Assembly: GCA_017937865.1 (NCBI GenBank)
Contig: JAGBCU010000014.1
Coordinates: forward strand, 1 to 53,883
Length of the DNA: 53,883 bases
Direction: 5' to 3'
Origin: Clostridia bacterium
Lineage (GTDB): Bacteria > Bacillota > Clostridia > Oscillospirales > Acutalibacteraceae
The position numbers and the translations under genes were made by a program. The notes under the pieces were generated by a model that worked only from the letters and a program-made list of their open reading frames with translations, did no database searches and was not told where the DNA came from. Every line of letters starts with the position of its first letter. Position 1 is the stretch's first letter. This document shows, in pieces, positions 15,405 through 24,900 of the stretch.

Positions 15405-15743
15405 ATGTTGAAAGCTGTAACAAAAAGGTTTGCCGATAAATCAACAATTAAGCAGTTCGAATTTGAATTTTACTGCGATTGTTGTGGTAAACCTATTAAA
15501 ACAGAAGTTCATGAATTTGTTTCAGGCTTCAAGGATAAAAAGTTTTTAAGCGATGATGAACGAGAAGCAAGAGCGATTATTTACGCAAATGATCACGGAA
15601 AAGCTTATGAACGTGCTAACAATGAGGTGCGGCTTGAATTGAACAAATGTGAAATTTGTGGGAATATGGTTTGTGAAGAATGCACAGTATACGGAGTGGA
15701 CCTTCAAGGTGGCCTATGTTGTAAAGACTGTGCAAAAAAATAA
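15405..15743 (+). CDS. Small multi-zinc-ribbon protein, first gene of the ydjGHI-like operon
   Basis: A 112-residue protein with paired cysteines: YCDCCGK near residue 25, then CEICGNMVCEECT and CCKDCAKK at the C-terminus, consistent with at least two zinc sites. There is no signal peptide or membrane segment. ATG at 15405 is preferred to the upstream in-frame ATG at 15378 because it follows AAGGAGG at 15391-15397. It opens a run of seven closely spaced plus-strand genes (gaps of 55 bases or less). I do not know a characterised homologue. Sharing the zinc-ribbon theme with its neighbours suggests a role in the same membrane-associated complex. Confidence 0.75.
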   Translation: MLKAVTKRFADKSTIKQFEFEFYCDCCGKPIKTEVHEFVSGFKDKKFLSDDEREARAIIYANDHGKAYERANNEVRLELNKCEICGNMVCEECTVYGVDLQGGLCCKDCAKK

Positions 15744-15770
15744 ATGATTAATTGAAGGGAGTAAATTGAT

Positions 15771-17189
15771 ATGGGACTTATTAAAGCAGGTGTAGGAGCA
15801 CTCGGCGGTGTTCTTGCTGACCAATGGAAAGAGTTTTTCTATTGCGATGCTATTGATAAAGATGTAATGGTTGTTAAGGGATCAAAACGCGTTGGCGGAC
15901 GTTCCTCGAACACAAAAGGTAACGACAATATTATTTCAAACGGTTCCGGTATAGCAGTTGCTGATGGTCAATGTATGATTATTGTTGAGCAAGGCAAAAT
16001 TGTTGAAATTTGTGCAGAGCCGGGTGAATTTACTTATGATTCTTCAACAGAACCAAGTGTTTTTTCAGGAAAACTTGGCGACAGCATAAAAGAATCATTT
16101 AAGGCTGTCGGAAAGCGTTTTACTTACGGCGGAGATACCGGTAAGGATCAGAGAGTTTATTATTTTAACACAAAAGAACTTATTGGTAATATGTTTGGCA
16201 CACCTAATCCTGTTCCATTCAGAGTCGTAGACAGAAATATAGGATTGGATATTGATATTTCTGTTCGTTGCAACGGTACATATTCTTATAAAATCAGTGA
16301 CCCGATTTTGTTCTACACAAATGTATGCGGTAATGTTGAAAGAGAATACGCAAGAGAAGAGATTGACGGTCAATTAAAGTCAGAATTCTTAAATGCACTT
16401 CAACCTGCATTTGCAAAGATTTCCGACATGGGAATTCGCTACAGTGCTTTACCGGGACACACAATGGAGCTTTCCGATGCGATGAATGAGGTGCTTACCG
16501 AAAAATGGGTGAATCTTCGTGGACTTTCCGTTGTGTCAGTAGCAATCAACTCCATAACAGCTCCAAAAGAAGACGAGGATTTGATTAAACAACTTCAGAG
16601 AAATGCCGTTATGCGTGATCCAACCATGGCTGCAGCAACACTCGTTGGTGCTCAGGCTCAGGCTATGCAAGATGCAGCTAAAAATGAAGCAGGTGCTATG
16701 ACCGGTTTTATGGGTATGGGTATGGCAATGAATACAGGCGGCGGTATGAATGCGCAGAACCTTTTTGCAATGGGACAACAACAGCCTCAACAACAGCCTC
16801 AGCAACAGCCTCAACAGCAACCACCCGTACAAAACGGCTGGCAGTGTTCCTGCGGTAACACAGTTTCAGGAAACTTTTGTCCTAATTGTGGCAGCAAGAA
16901 ACCTGAACCTAAACCTGCGGGAGATAGCTGGAAATGCTCTTGCGGTGCAACTGTAAACGGTAAATTCTGTCCTGAATGCGGTTCTCCGAAACCTGCTGAC
17001 GAGGGCTGGACTTGTTCTTGCGGTGCAGTTAATAAAGGTAAATTCTGTCAGAACTGTGGTAGTCAAAAACCTGCAGGGGCACCACTTTACCAATGCGATA
17101 AATGTGGCTGGAAACCTGATGATCCGCACAATCCGCCAAAATTCTGCCCTGAGTGCGGTGATGTTTTCGATTCTAACGATGCAAAATAA
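15771..17189 (+). CDS. SPFH/Band 7 protein with C-terminal zinc ribbons, YdjI-like
   Basis: A 472-residue protein of the stomatin/prohibitin-like family with zinc ribbons (COG4260, Bacillus YdjI). It begins MGLIKAGVGALGGVLADQWK, the usual amphipathic start, then an SPFH domain (about residues 30-270), a Met/Gly/Ala-rich linker, four QQP-type repeats (about 325-345), and four CxCG...CPxCG zinc ribbons to the end. In B. subtilis YdjI works with YdjG and YdjH, and the three recruit the phage-shock protein PspA to the membrane. YdjG- and YdjH-like genes follow here, but no pspA is in the window. It probably forms oligomeric membrane-attached scaffolds. Confidence 0.88.
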   Translation: MGLIKAGVGALGGVLADQWKEFFYCDAIDKDVMVVKGSKRVGGRSSNTKGNDNIISNGSGIAVADGQCMIIVEQGKIVEICAEPGEFTYDSSTEPSVFSGKLGDSIKESFKAVGKRFTYGGDTGKDQRVYYFNTKELIGNMFGTPNPVPFRVVDRNIGLDIDISVRCNGTYSYKISDPILFYTNVCGNVEREYAREEIDGQLKSEFLNALQPAFAKISDMGIRYSALPGHTMELSDAMNEVLTEKWVNLRGLSVVSVAINSITAPKEDEDLIKQLQRNAVMRDPTMAAATLVGAQAQAMQDAAKNEAGAMTGFMGMGMAMNTGGGMNAQNLFAMGQQQPQQQPQQQPQQQPPVQNGWQCSCGNTVSGNFCPNCGSKKPEPKPAGDSWKCSCGATVNGKFCPECGSPKPADEGWTCSCGAVNKGKFCQNCGSQKPAGAPLYQCDKCGWKPDDPHNPPKFCPECGDVFDSNDAK

Positions 17190-17207
17190 ATATTGGAGGG
17201 AAATATA

Positions 17208-18173
17208 ATGGGACTTTTTGATAAGAAATATTGTGATATATGTGGTGAAAAAATAGGTCTTTTAGGAAACAGAAAACTTGAAGACGGAAATATGTGTAAG
17301 GATTGTGCTAAAAAGCTTTCGCCGTTTTTCAGTGAAAGAAGAAGTTCAACCGTTGACGAAATCAAACAGCAACTTGCATACAGAGAGCAGAACAAGCAGG
17401 CTCTTGCAGGCTTTTCACCGATGTTCACCTTTGGTGAAGATGATAAAATCTATATCGACCCGATGAAGCAGAGCTTTGTTGTTTCACGTCGTAATCCCGG
17501 AAGCTGGAGTGATGAAAATCCTGATGTTATTCCGCTTTCAAGTGTTACGGGCTGTAATCTCAGAGTTGATGAAGACCGTGAAGAAATTTACACACAGGGC
17601 AAAGACGGAGAAAGAGTAAGCTACAATCCGCCGAGATACAAGTTTACTTATGATTTCTACATTGATATCAAGGTAAACAATCCTTATTTCGACGAAATTA
17701 CTGCAAGACTCAATGACAGCGATGTTGAAGGTATGGGCACAATGGAATATAACCGCTATCAGCAGACTGCACAGCAGGTTATAAACAACCTTACACAAAA
17801 CGGTAATGCAGGAATGAATAATGGCTTTAATCAACCAATGAATAATGGTTATAATCAGCCAATGAATAACGGTTACAACCAACCTATGAACAATGGTTAT
17901 AATCAGCCTATGAATAACGGTTTCAACCAACCTATGAACAATGGTTATAATCAGCCTATGAATAACGGTTATAATCAACCTATGAACAATGGGTTCAACC
18001 AACCTATGAATAATGGTTACAACCAACCAATGAATCAGGGTTATAATCAGCAACCTTATGGTCAGCCTGTTCAACCGCAAGCACCTGTATCTCAGGCTTG
18101 GGTATGTCCTTCATGTAATACAACAAATGAAGGCGGAAGATTTTGCATAGCTTGTGGTACACCACGAGGTTAA
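17208..18173 (+). CDS. DUF4428-type protein with MNNGYNQP repeats and zinc ribbon
   Basis: A 321-residue protein. Residues 1-60 carry a DUF4428-like zinc finger (KYCDICGEKIG...MCKDCAKKL). Residues 60-195 are a folded domain of unknown role. Residues about 203-282 are ten near-identical eight-residue units of the type MNNGYNQP (24-base repeats, 17814-18055). A final zinc ribbon, CPSCNTTNEGGRFCIACG, closes the protein. ATG at 17208 follows GGAGG; the in-frame ATG at 17193 overlaps that site. The repeat is a flexible Asn/Gln-rich linker like those in the SPFH neighbour, and repeat number probably varies between strains. Confidence 0.8.
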   Translation: MGLFDKKYCDICGEKIGLLGNRKLEDGNMCKDCAKKLSPFFSERRSSTVDEIKQQLAYREQNKQALAGFSPMFTFGEDDKIYIDPMKQSFVVSRRNPGSWSDENPDVIPLSSVTGCNLRVDEDREEIYTQGKDGERVSYNPPRYKFTYDFYIDIKVNNPYFDEITARLNDSDVEGMGTMEYNRYQQTAQQVINNLTQNGNAGMNNGFNQPMNNGYNQPMNNGYNQPMNNGYNQPMNNGFNQPMNNGYNQPMNNGYNQPMNNGFNQPMNNGYNQPMNQGYNQQPYGQPVQPQAPVSQAWVCPSCNTTNEGGRFCIACGTPRG

Positions 18174-18176
18174 ATA

Positions 18177-18350
18177 ATGAAAAATAAACTCATAATTGCA
18201 GTAATTATCATATTGGCATTAGCAATAATCGGAATTACTTATTATGTAAAAAATGTAATGATTGTACGAGATAAAGACGGTATGGTCTTTGACTCGAAAA
18301 AACAGATTGCTGTGATGGATGAAATTTATGAAAAAGGAGATGATTCATAA
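18177..18350 (+). CDS. 57-residue single-pass membrane microprotein
   Basis: A short gene between two larger operon members. It reads MKNKLIIAVIIILALAIIG and continues to residue 57. One membrane helix (residues 5-24) is followed by a 33-residue charged tail. It starts four bases after the previous stop and its stop overlaps the next start (TAATG), so it is tightly coupled to both neighbours. That makes it very probably real despite its size. Likely a small subunit of the membrane complex; no homologue recognised. Confidence 0.72.
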   Translation: MKNKLIIAVIIILALAIIGITYYVKNVMIVRDKDGMVFDSKKQIAVMDEIYEKGDDS

Positions 18351-19420
18351 TGCCAACAATTGCTGAACAAAAATGTCCTTGTTGTGGCGGTGGAGTACAA
18401 TTCGATGTTGGTGCACAGAAACTTAAGTGCCCATTTTGTGAAACTGAATTTGAAATAAATCAGTTGCAACAGGAACAAGTTGAAGACACCGATTCAATTA
18501 ACTGGTCAGCACAAGACAATCAATGGTCAACAGGAGAGACGGATGGTATGAATGTATATTCTTGTCAATCCTGCGGCGGTGAGATTATTGCAGATAGTAC
18601 AACAGGTGCTTCAAAATGTCCGTACTGTGATAATCCTGTTGTGATGAAAGGTCAATTTTCAGGTGCTCTTCGTCCTGATTTAGTAATTCCTTTTAAATTG
18701 GATAAAAAGGCTGCTAAAGAAGCATTTAAAAAACATCTTGCTGATAAAAAGTTTGTTCCGAAGGCATTCCTTTCCGATAACAGGATAGATGAAATAAAAG
18801 GTGTTTATGTTCCTCATTGGCTTTTTACCTGTGATACATTTGCGAATGCAAACTTTAAAGCAGCTAAGGAAAAAGTATGGTCTGACAACAATTACAATTA
18901 TAAAGAAACCTCATATTATGAGGTTTACAGAAGCGGCAACATAAGCTTTGATAATGTCCCTGTTGACGGTTCAACAAAAATGCCCGATGACCTTATGGAA
19001 TCGGTTGAGCCTTTTGATTTGTCGCAAGCTGTTGATTTCAACACAGCCTATCTTGCGGGGTATCTTGCAGATAAATATGATGTTACCGTAGAACAGAGTA
19101 TGAACAGAGCCAACGAAAGAATCAGAACCAGTGCAGGTGATGCATTGGAAGAAACTGTTAAAGGATATAACTTTATTGATTCTCGTATTGTAAATATGAA
19201 TATAACAAACGGTTTTTACAAATACGCTCTTTATCCTGTGTGGATTCTCAATACATCATGGAACGGTAATAAATACACCTTTGCAATGAATGGCCAGAGT
19301 GGAAAGTTTGTAGGTAATCTTCCAACAGATAAAAAAGCTGTTGTGATAGCCTCCTTATTACTTGGAGCAGGGTTAAGTGCAGTTTTTTGTGGATTATCGT
19401 ACCTGCTTGGATGGCTTTAA
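18350..19420 (+). CDS. TFIIB-type zinc-ribbon membrane protein, YdjG-like
   Basis: A 356-residue protein. Two zinc ribbons open it: CPCCGGG...CPFCETEF (residues 9-34) and CQSCGGE...CPYCDNP (about 74-98). A long alpha/beta domain follows, including DLVIPFKLDKKAAKEAF and GVYVPHWLF, and one C-terminal membrane helix (about 330-354). This is the architecture of Bacillus YdjG and related proteins near SPFH and TPM genes. The start overlaps the stop of the 57-residue gene by one base. YdjG-type proteins act as membrane-anchored partners of YdjH and YdjI in an envelope-stress complex. Function here is inferred by analogy. Confidence 0.85.
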   Translation: MPTIAEQKCPCCGGGVQFDVGAQKLKCPFCETEFEINQLQQEQVEDTDSINWSAQDNQWSTGETDGMNVYSCQSCGGEIIADSTTGASKCPYCDNPVVMKGQFSGALRPDLVIPFKLDKKAAKEAFKKHLADKKFVPKAFLSDNRIDEIKGVYVPHWLFTCDTFANANFKAAKEKVWSDNNYNYKETSYYEVYRSGNISFDNVPVDGSTKMPDDLMESVEPFDLSQAVDFNTAYLAGYLADKYDVTVEQSMNRANERIRTSAGDALEETVKGYNFIDSRIVNMNITNGFYKYALYPVWILNTSWNGNKYTFAMNGQSGKFVGNLPTDKKAVVIASLLLGAGLSAVFCGLSYLLGWL

Positions 19421-19433
19421 GGAGGTGCCGAAT

Positions 19434-20159
19434 ATGATTAAAAGAATGCTAACGATTCCGCTTGTTTTTGCGTTTTGTGCTTTCTTATCAACATCTGTTT
19501 CAGCATATACTGAACAATACGTTTTAGACTATAGCAATTCGTTATCCTATAGTGAAATTCAGGAGTTAGAAAGTATTGCCGGTCAGATTGAATATGAATA
19601 CGACTGTTGTGTTATGTTTTGCATTACAACGGAAGATGCATCTGAAAGTTATGCATTAAACCTTTATGATACATATACCGATAATGAAAATGGCTTAGTG
19701 TTAATCCACGATATCGAAGATGAAATGTATTATTACTATATAACTGATGATGCGAAGTTACAATTTGGTGCAGATGAAATTGCAAAACTACAAGATGCTT
19801 ATGACTCAAATGAAAGCTATTTTGGAGGAATAGAAGATTATTATGAGGTTGCTGAGTATTTGTTAGATTCCGGAGAGGCAGTAGTTTTACCGGATGAAGA
19901 AATATACGCAACCGGTGATGGTTTGGTTGACCGAACCAAAAACACCGCCAAAGTAATTGTTGCATGTATAGTGGCAGGTATGATTGCAGGTTTTATAATA
20001 ATCTTTGCCATAGCATCAAAAAATAAGTCCGTAAGAATGCAGAAAGATGCAACCGTATATACCCGTCCGGGAAGCTTTGTTGTAACAAACAGTTATGATA
20101 ATTTCCTGTATAAAAAGCTTGATAAAACACCAAAACCTAAACAAAACAATAAAGGTTAA
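19434..20159 (+). CDS. TPM-domain secreted/membrane protein, YdjH-like
   Basis: A 241-residue protein with a signal peptide (MIKRMLTIPLVFAFCAFLST..SAYT), a TPM-type domain (about residues 25-170, starting with VLDYSNSLSYSEIQELE), a membrane helix (about 183-203) and a basic cytoplasmic tail. TPM domains occur in YgcG, thylakoid photosystem-repair proteins and Bacillus YdjH. ATG at 19434 follows GGAGG (19421-19425); the upstream in-frame start at 19377 lies within the previous gene. With the SPFH and zinc-ribbon neighbours it completes a ydjGHI-like set. Confidence 0.85.
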   Translation: MIKRMLTIPLVFAFCAFLSTSVSAYTEQYVLDYSNSLSYSEIQELESIAGQIEYEYDCCVMFCITTEDASESYALNLYDTYTDNENGLVLIHDIEDEMYYYYITDDAKLQFGADEIAKLQDAYDSNESYFGGIEDYYEVAEYLLDSGEAVVLPDEEIYATGDGLVDRTKNTAKVIVACIVAGMIAGFIIIFAIASKNKSVRMQKDATVYTRPGSFVVTNSYDNFLYKKLDKTPKPKQNNKG

Positions 20160-20214
20160 ACGAGTAATATTATTTTATATGTGAAAAAATCTTAAAAGAT
20201 AGGAGTATATTATT

Positions 20215-21657
20215 ATGAAAAAATATTTAGCCATAATTCTTAGCTTGGTAATGCTGATTTCATTAGCAGCATGTGGCGGTAACGATAACCCTGATACCCC
20301 TAAAAAACCTGATAAACAGGAACAATCCTCAGGAAACTCTGACGCGGCTATTACAACATCATTGTTCTCTTTAGATTATGATAATACTGTATGGAATTAT
20401 TATGATGAAGAAACAAGAAATGAGGAAGAATACTGCTATGTTCTTCTTCAGATACCTGACCCCGAGGATTCCGAATATTACCTGGTAAATGCAGAAATTA
20501 CCGTTTCAATTGATGAGCCTTATGATTTCCGTGAAGATCTTGTGTATTACGGCTTTGATCAGTACGAATACGCTGTAAATAACAAGTATGAAACTGTTGA
20601 AATCGGCGGAGTTGATTTACTTAAATATGAAAAAAATGATACATTAATGTACTTTAATCGAGTTGAGAATGCCGGCGCAACAGTAACTGTTAAATTTGAT
20701 GCTGAAGATACTGCTGATACTCGAATTGCTGATCTTTTAAAAGGTCTTACAATTTCACTTGAAGATACCGGTAATGAAGACGGACCTTGGGAATGGGAAG
20801 GAACACCGTTCTTTGCAGAAAACAAAGGTGTTACAGTGGGTTCATTAAAGATACAGTCACAGTGGATCAAACCAGATGAATATATTTCAACATACGAAAC
20901 ATTTAACCATTCTGTTGCAGCAGTAGGTAACAATGTTTATCTTCTTGTTGACGGAGAATTGAGAAAATGTGCATTAACAGATGGCTCATTGGCATTTGTT
21001 GAAAAAATAGACTTGCCCGAGGATGACTATGATAGCATTGAGGCGACAAGTGATGGAACTCTCTGGTTGAGCGGTTCAATGAATGATATCATCTGCCTCA
21101 AAAATGACAAAGTTGCAACAACTTATGAAGATATTGATAACCTTGCAATGCACCCATCAGGAAAATGGGGTGTTGACTTCTTCACATCGAACGAATGCAA
21201 CAAGGTTACTTTCAAAGATGGCACATATACTTCTACTCCTATGAAATTCGCAGAAGTTGATACGATTATGCATATTAATGTTGATGAAGATAACATTTAT
21301 GTATGCGCAAGCGCCGCAGATGAAAGCGGACACAAAGTCTTCGTTTATAATACAGACGGTAAATTGCAGAAGGTATTGTGCGATGAAAATGGCGAAGGTC
21401 TTGGTAGCGTTACATTTATGGCAAAGAGCAAAAATGGATATATCGGCTTTGACGGTAATATGAGAGATGTTATTCTTTGGGATAATGATGGTAAATATGT
21501 TACACTATTTTCTGATGATAATTTATTCAGCACAAATTATCCTTGGTTCTGTAATTCAGCATTACTCTCTGACGGAAGCATCATCACAATAATGACTGAT
21601 GAACGTGATGATAAATCTGCAACAGAAGTTATTGTCTTTACAGTAAATGGCTTTTGA
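20215..21657 (+). CDS. Lipoprotein with probable beta-propeller-like repeats, last gene of the operon
   Basis: A 480-residue protein with a lipoprotein signal ending in LAAC (lipidated C20), then an Asp/Pro/Gln-rich linker. Residues 45-180 form one domain; residues about 200-480 contain repeated strand-rich segments (VGNNVYLLVDGEL, EATSDGTLWLSGS, HINVDEDNIYVCASA, MAKSKNGYIGFDG) suggestive of a beta-propeller. It follows the TPM gene after 55 bases with its own AGGAG site and ends the operon. It has no counterpart in the Bacillus ydj cluster, so it could be an external sensor or ligand-binding part. Function unknown. Confidence 0.75.
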   Translation: MKKYLAIILSLVMLISLAACGGNDNPDTPKKPDKQEQSSGNSDAAITTSLFSLDYDNTVWNYYDEETRNEEEYCYVLLQIPDPEDSEYYLVNAEITVSIDEPYDFREDLVYYGFDQYEYAVNNKYETVEIGGVDLLKYEKNDTLMYFNRVENAGATVTVKFDAEDTADTRIADLLKGLTISLEDTGNEDGPWEWEGTPFFAENKGVTVGSLKIQSQWIKPDEYISTYETFNHSVAAVGNNVYLLVDGELRKCALTDGSLAFVEKIDLPEDDYDSIEATSDGTLWLSGSMNDIICLKNDKVATTYEDIDNLAMHPSGKWGVDFFTSNECNKVTFKDGTYTSTPMKFAEVDTIMHINVDEDNIYVCASAADESGHKVFVYNTDGKLQKVLCDENGEGLGSVTFMAKSKNGYIGFDGNMRDVILWDNDGKYVTLFSDDNLFSTNYPWFCNSALLSDGSIITIMTDERDDKSATEVIVFTVNGF

Positions 21658-21691
21658 TGAAATATATTAACAAAACCTATAATTAAATTTG

Positions 21692-21732
21692 AACTGCCCC
21701 AATTAGTACTGTTCGTACTAATTGGGGCAGTT
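21692..21732. terminator. Perfect 18-bp hairpin ending the operon
   Basis: AACTGCCCCAATTAGTAC pairs exactly with 21715-21732 around loop TGTTC. It follows the stop by 35 bases. The T-run is weak on both strands, but the stem is the strongest in the window. It is the hairpin preceding tRNA-end copy 4. Confidence 0.75.
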
Positions 21733-21759
21733 CGCTTGTTTTGTGAACACTCTGTTTTT

Positions 21760-21790
21760 TGGAGCTGGAAACGTGACTCGAACACGCGAC
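21760..21790 (-). repeat. tRNA-Thr 3'-end direct repeat, copy 4 (att-like)
   Basis: Exact 31-base copy of 27234-27264, preceded by TTTTT and followed by CCGGGTTTAA, which diverges from the GGTTGTA seen after copies 1-3. Confidence 0.92.
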
Positions 21791-21916
21791 CCGGGTTTAA
21801 TTGAAAATATCTTTGTTAGGTAAAAAAACGGTATTGGGTTAGGTATTGTTTTTGTAATAATAGACTATTTGTTTATAAATTATTAATTTTAGAGCCCATT
21901 TCTTGTCTACTGCTTG

Positions 21917-21946
21917 TTGACAAAAAAGATGTTTTTGTGATAAAAC
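21917..21946 (+). promoter_or_regulatory. Probable promoter of the large Ig-like exoprotein
   Basis: TTGACA (21917-21922), 18 bases, TAAAAC (21941-21946), about 30 bases ahead of the ATG. The remaining 21791-21916 shows no gene. Confidence 0.55.
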
Positions 21947-21978
21947 TAACGAGTATTATTCATTTTTGAGGTGTATTT

Positions 21979-24900
21979 ATGAAGAACTTTATTAAAAGAG
22001 TATTCAGCTATTCGCTCTCAGTTTTTCTTGTTCTTTCTTGCATACCTGTAACAAGCGTTTATGCAGATAGTGTTGTTGAAGTTTTTAATGAGGACGGAGT
22101 GCAAATCACTGAAAAACAGTATCTGACCGAATATAGAACACAACAGTTACAAGCACTTGTACCTTCCACAGCCGAAGATGGTACTGTAAGCGGTACGGCT
22201 ATTGATACATCTGATGGAAGATATATTGAATGGGAGAGCAACCTCCCTTTACTTGCAGGTGTTGATGATGCCGGAACGGTAACTGCTTACGACTTCTCAA
22301 AAAAAGCTGTAATTCAGCTTTGGATTGATGAGAATATCAGAAGTCTGCCTCTTGTGGGTGACACAACTGCTGATGCCATATGGGCAACATTTGAATCTTC
22401 CGGGATAGATCTTGATAGTGCAAGTACAGATACTATTGTTGGAATAGTGTCGGGTATTGCAGGTGAAACATTAGGAGAGTCGCTTCGTACATTTCTTGAT
22501 AATATGAATGTTGTGATTACTGCAACTCTTTATGATGCGGATGGAACTGTTCTTGGAAGCGACAGTGTGGAATTTGTTATTGAAAAAAGTGTTGTTGCTT
22601 CTGTTGCTCCTACCGGTGTGCATATAACAAATAAAAAGGCAGTACCTACAACAGTTGCAGTTGGGGCTACAGTTCAACTATACGGTGCTTGTACTCCTGT
22701 CAGACTTGATCAGGGTGTGAAATGGGCAGTAGGTAAAAATGCATTTGATAGTGATGCTTCTGATTATGCTCGCATAAGCAACGACGGGCTTGTTACTTTC
22801 CTTGCTGCAGGAGAGGTGACCATACGAGTTAATCCCGAAAGTACATTATATGCAGCTTTTTCCGATACAATAACTTTTACTGTTGTTGAACCGTCGGAAT
22901 TGCCCGTTACAAGCTTTGAAATCAACGGAGAAACCAGCGTTGCAGAAGGTGCAACTTCTCAACTCTCAATTGCTAATGTTAACCCGGCGGGTGCATACCA
23001 AGGTGATTTGGTGTGGTCTTCTGCTGATTCTTCAATCGCAACTGTTGACCAAAGTGGAGTAGTAACGGGTCTTAATGGTGGGGACGGTTTAACATATTCC
23101 CAAAAAGTAATTATTACAGCAACAATGGGTGGGGTCTCAAAAGATATTGAAATGACGGTTACACGCCAGCTTGTTTCTGCACTTACAGACATTACAATTG
23201 AAGGTGATACCGTTTTAGGTATAGGTGCAACAGCAACTTATACTTCAACAGTTGCACCCGGCCGTCTTAACACATCTTCAAGTGTAAGTCGCGAATGGGG
23301 TGTTTATGATGATAATTCAGGTGCAGTTGTTTATGCAACTGCAGAAGCTCCGGCAACCAACGGTATTATAACTGTTGATTCAAACGGTAATGTTATGGGT
23401 GTTTCCGCCGGTGTCGCAAAACTCTATGGAAAAGCTACATATGGTTCAAGCAGTGTGGAGAATTATATAGAAATCACTTGCGGTAATGCAATTACGGATT
23501 TTGAAATAATTGGAACGACAAGTATTGATGAAGGTGCCACAACAACACTTTCAATAAATGTACTTGCTCCTGACAATTATGAAACAAGTCTGCTTGATGC
23601 AATAAAGTGGAGTGTAGCAGATGATACAGTTGCATCTGTTTCTTCAGATGGTGTTGTATTGGGCCGTGATGCCGGTGGCAGAAACAAATCCAGAACAACT
23701 ACGGTGTATGCTACCATTTCAGGTGTTACAAGAAGTGTTACGATAACGGTATCAAGAGGTTGGTTGAATCTTTCCAAATATACTGACGGTCAGGTAGAAG
23801 GGGATGATTATGTAATTCGTGACCTTCCTCATGGATTTACCTTGAAAACATATCCGGAATCACTTTCTCAATCAGCAGTATATTGGGGTCTTGTTACGAA
23901 TGATGGCAGTGCACCCTGGACGGCTTCAAATACATATATGGGTTCTAACAGAAATACGGAAAATGATTATGCATCGGTTTCCGATGACGGAATAGTTACC
24001 GGAAAAAAAGCAGGAACAACAACTCTTTATGGTTTCAGCAGATATTTGTTGCAAAGCCATGTAGAAAGAACAAAGGAGATAGAAATAATAGAAATTCTTC
24101 CTGAGAGTATTACCCTTAAAGCACCGGATAAAACTGAATATATTGAGGGTGAAACAGAGCTCGATCTAACAGGTATGGAGGTTTATTTAAACTATAATAA
24201 AGAATCCCTTTCACCGTATTATTCGGATTGGGAAAGCTATACTGATGATATGCTCAAATGTCAAGTAACTGACTATACGGTAAGTGACTTGAATGTGAAA
24301 GCCCTTGATATGACACAGTATATTATTGTTTCTGTTGAAAGAGCAGGTAAAACATATAACGCTGTGTTTGCTGTAACACTCAACTCCAAGCAGGTTGATA
24401 CTATCACAATTACACCGCCTGATAAAACTGTTTATGCAGAAGGTGAGACTTTTGATACAACAGGTCTGAAGGTGGTTGCAAATTATCTCAATGCCGAAAG
24501 TGAAGAAGTAACCGATTATGAAATAGATTATACATCTTTCTCAATGGAAACTTATGATGTAGAACAAAATGTAAGGGTTGTTTATGAACACGCAGACCGT
24601 AGCGCAGAGGCTACATTCCCGATAATTGTATACGGCAAGCCGGTAATTTCGGTGACCACCGAGGGTGTGTTGGGTGAATGGACAACCGAAGATATTACTT
24701 TTACTTTGGACAGCACACACCAGCTTGATAGTGCAACATATTTTTGGCGTGAAGAAAACAGTACTACATGGAATCCGATAACAGGGAATACTTACACGAT
24801 TAATTATAATGTAAATACAACCTTCTATATAAAGGCACAAAATAGTATGGGCTACGAAAGCGACGAAAGCGAAGCTTTGGTTGTTAAACTCGATAAAACA

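Noticed and set aside
17538..18080. Minus-strand hydrophobic repeat frame
   Set aside because: It is the shadow of the MNNGYNQP repeats of the plus-strand gene.
10769..21657. A conventional prophage or integrative conjugative element
   Set aside because: No integrase, relaxase, capsid, terminase or replication gene is present in any interval between the tRNA-end repeats.
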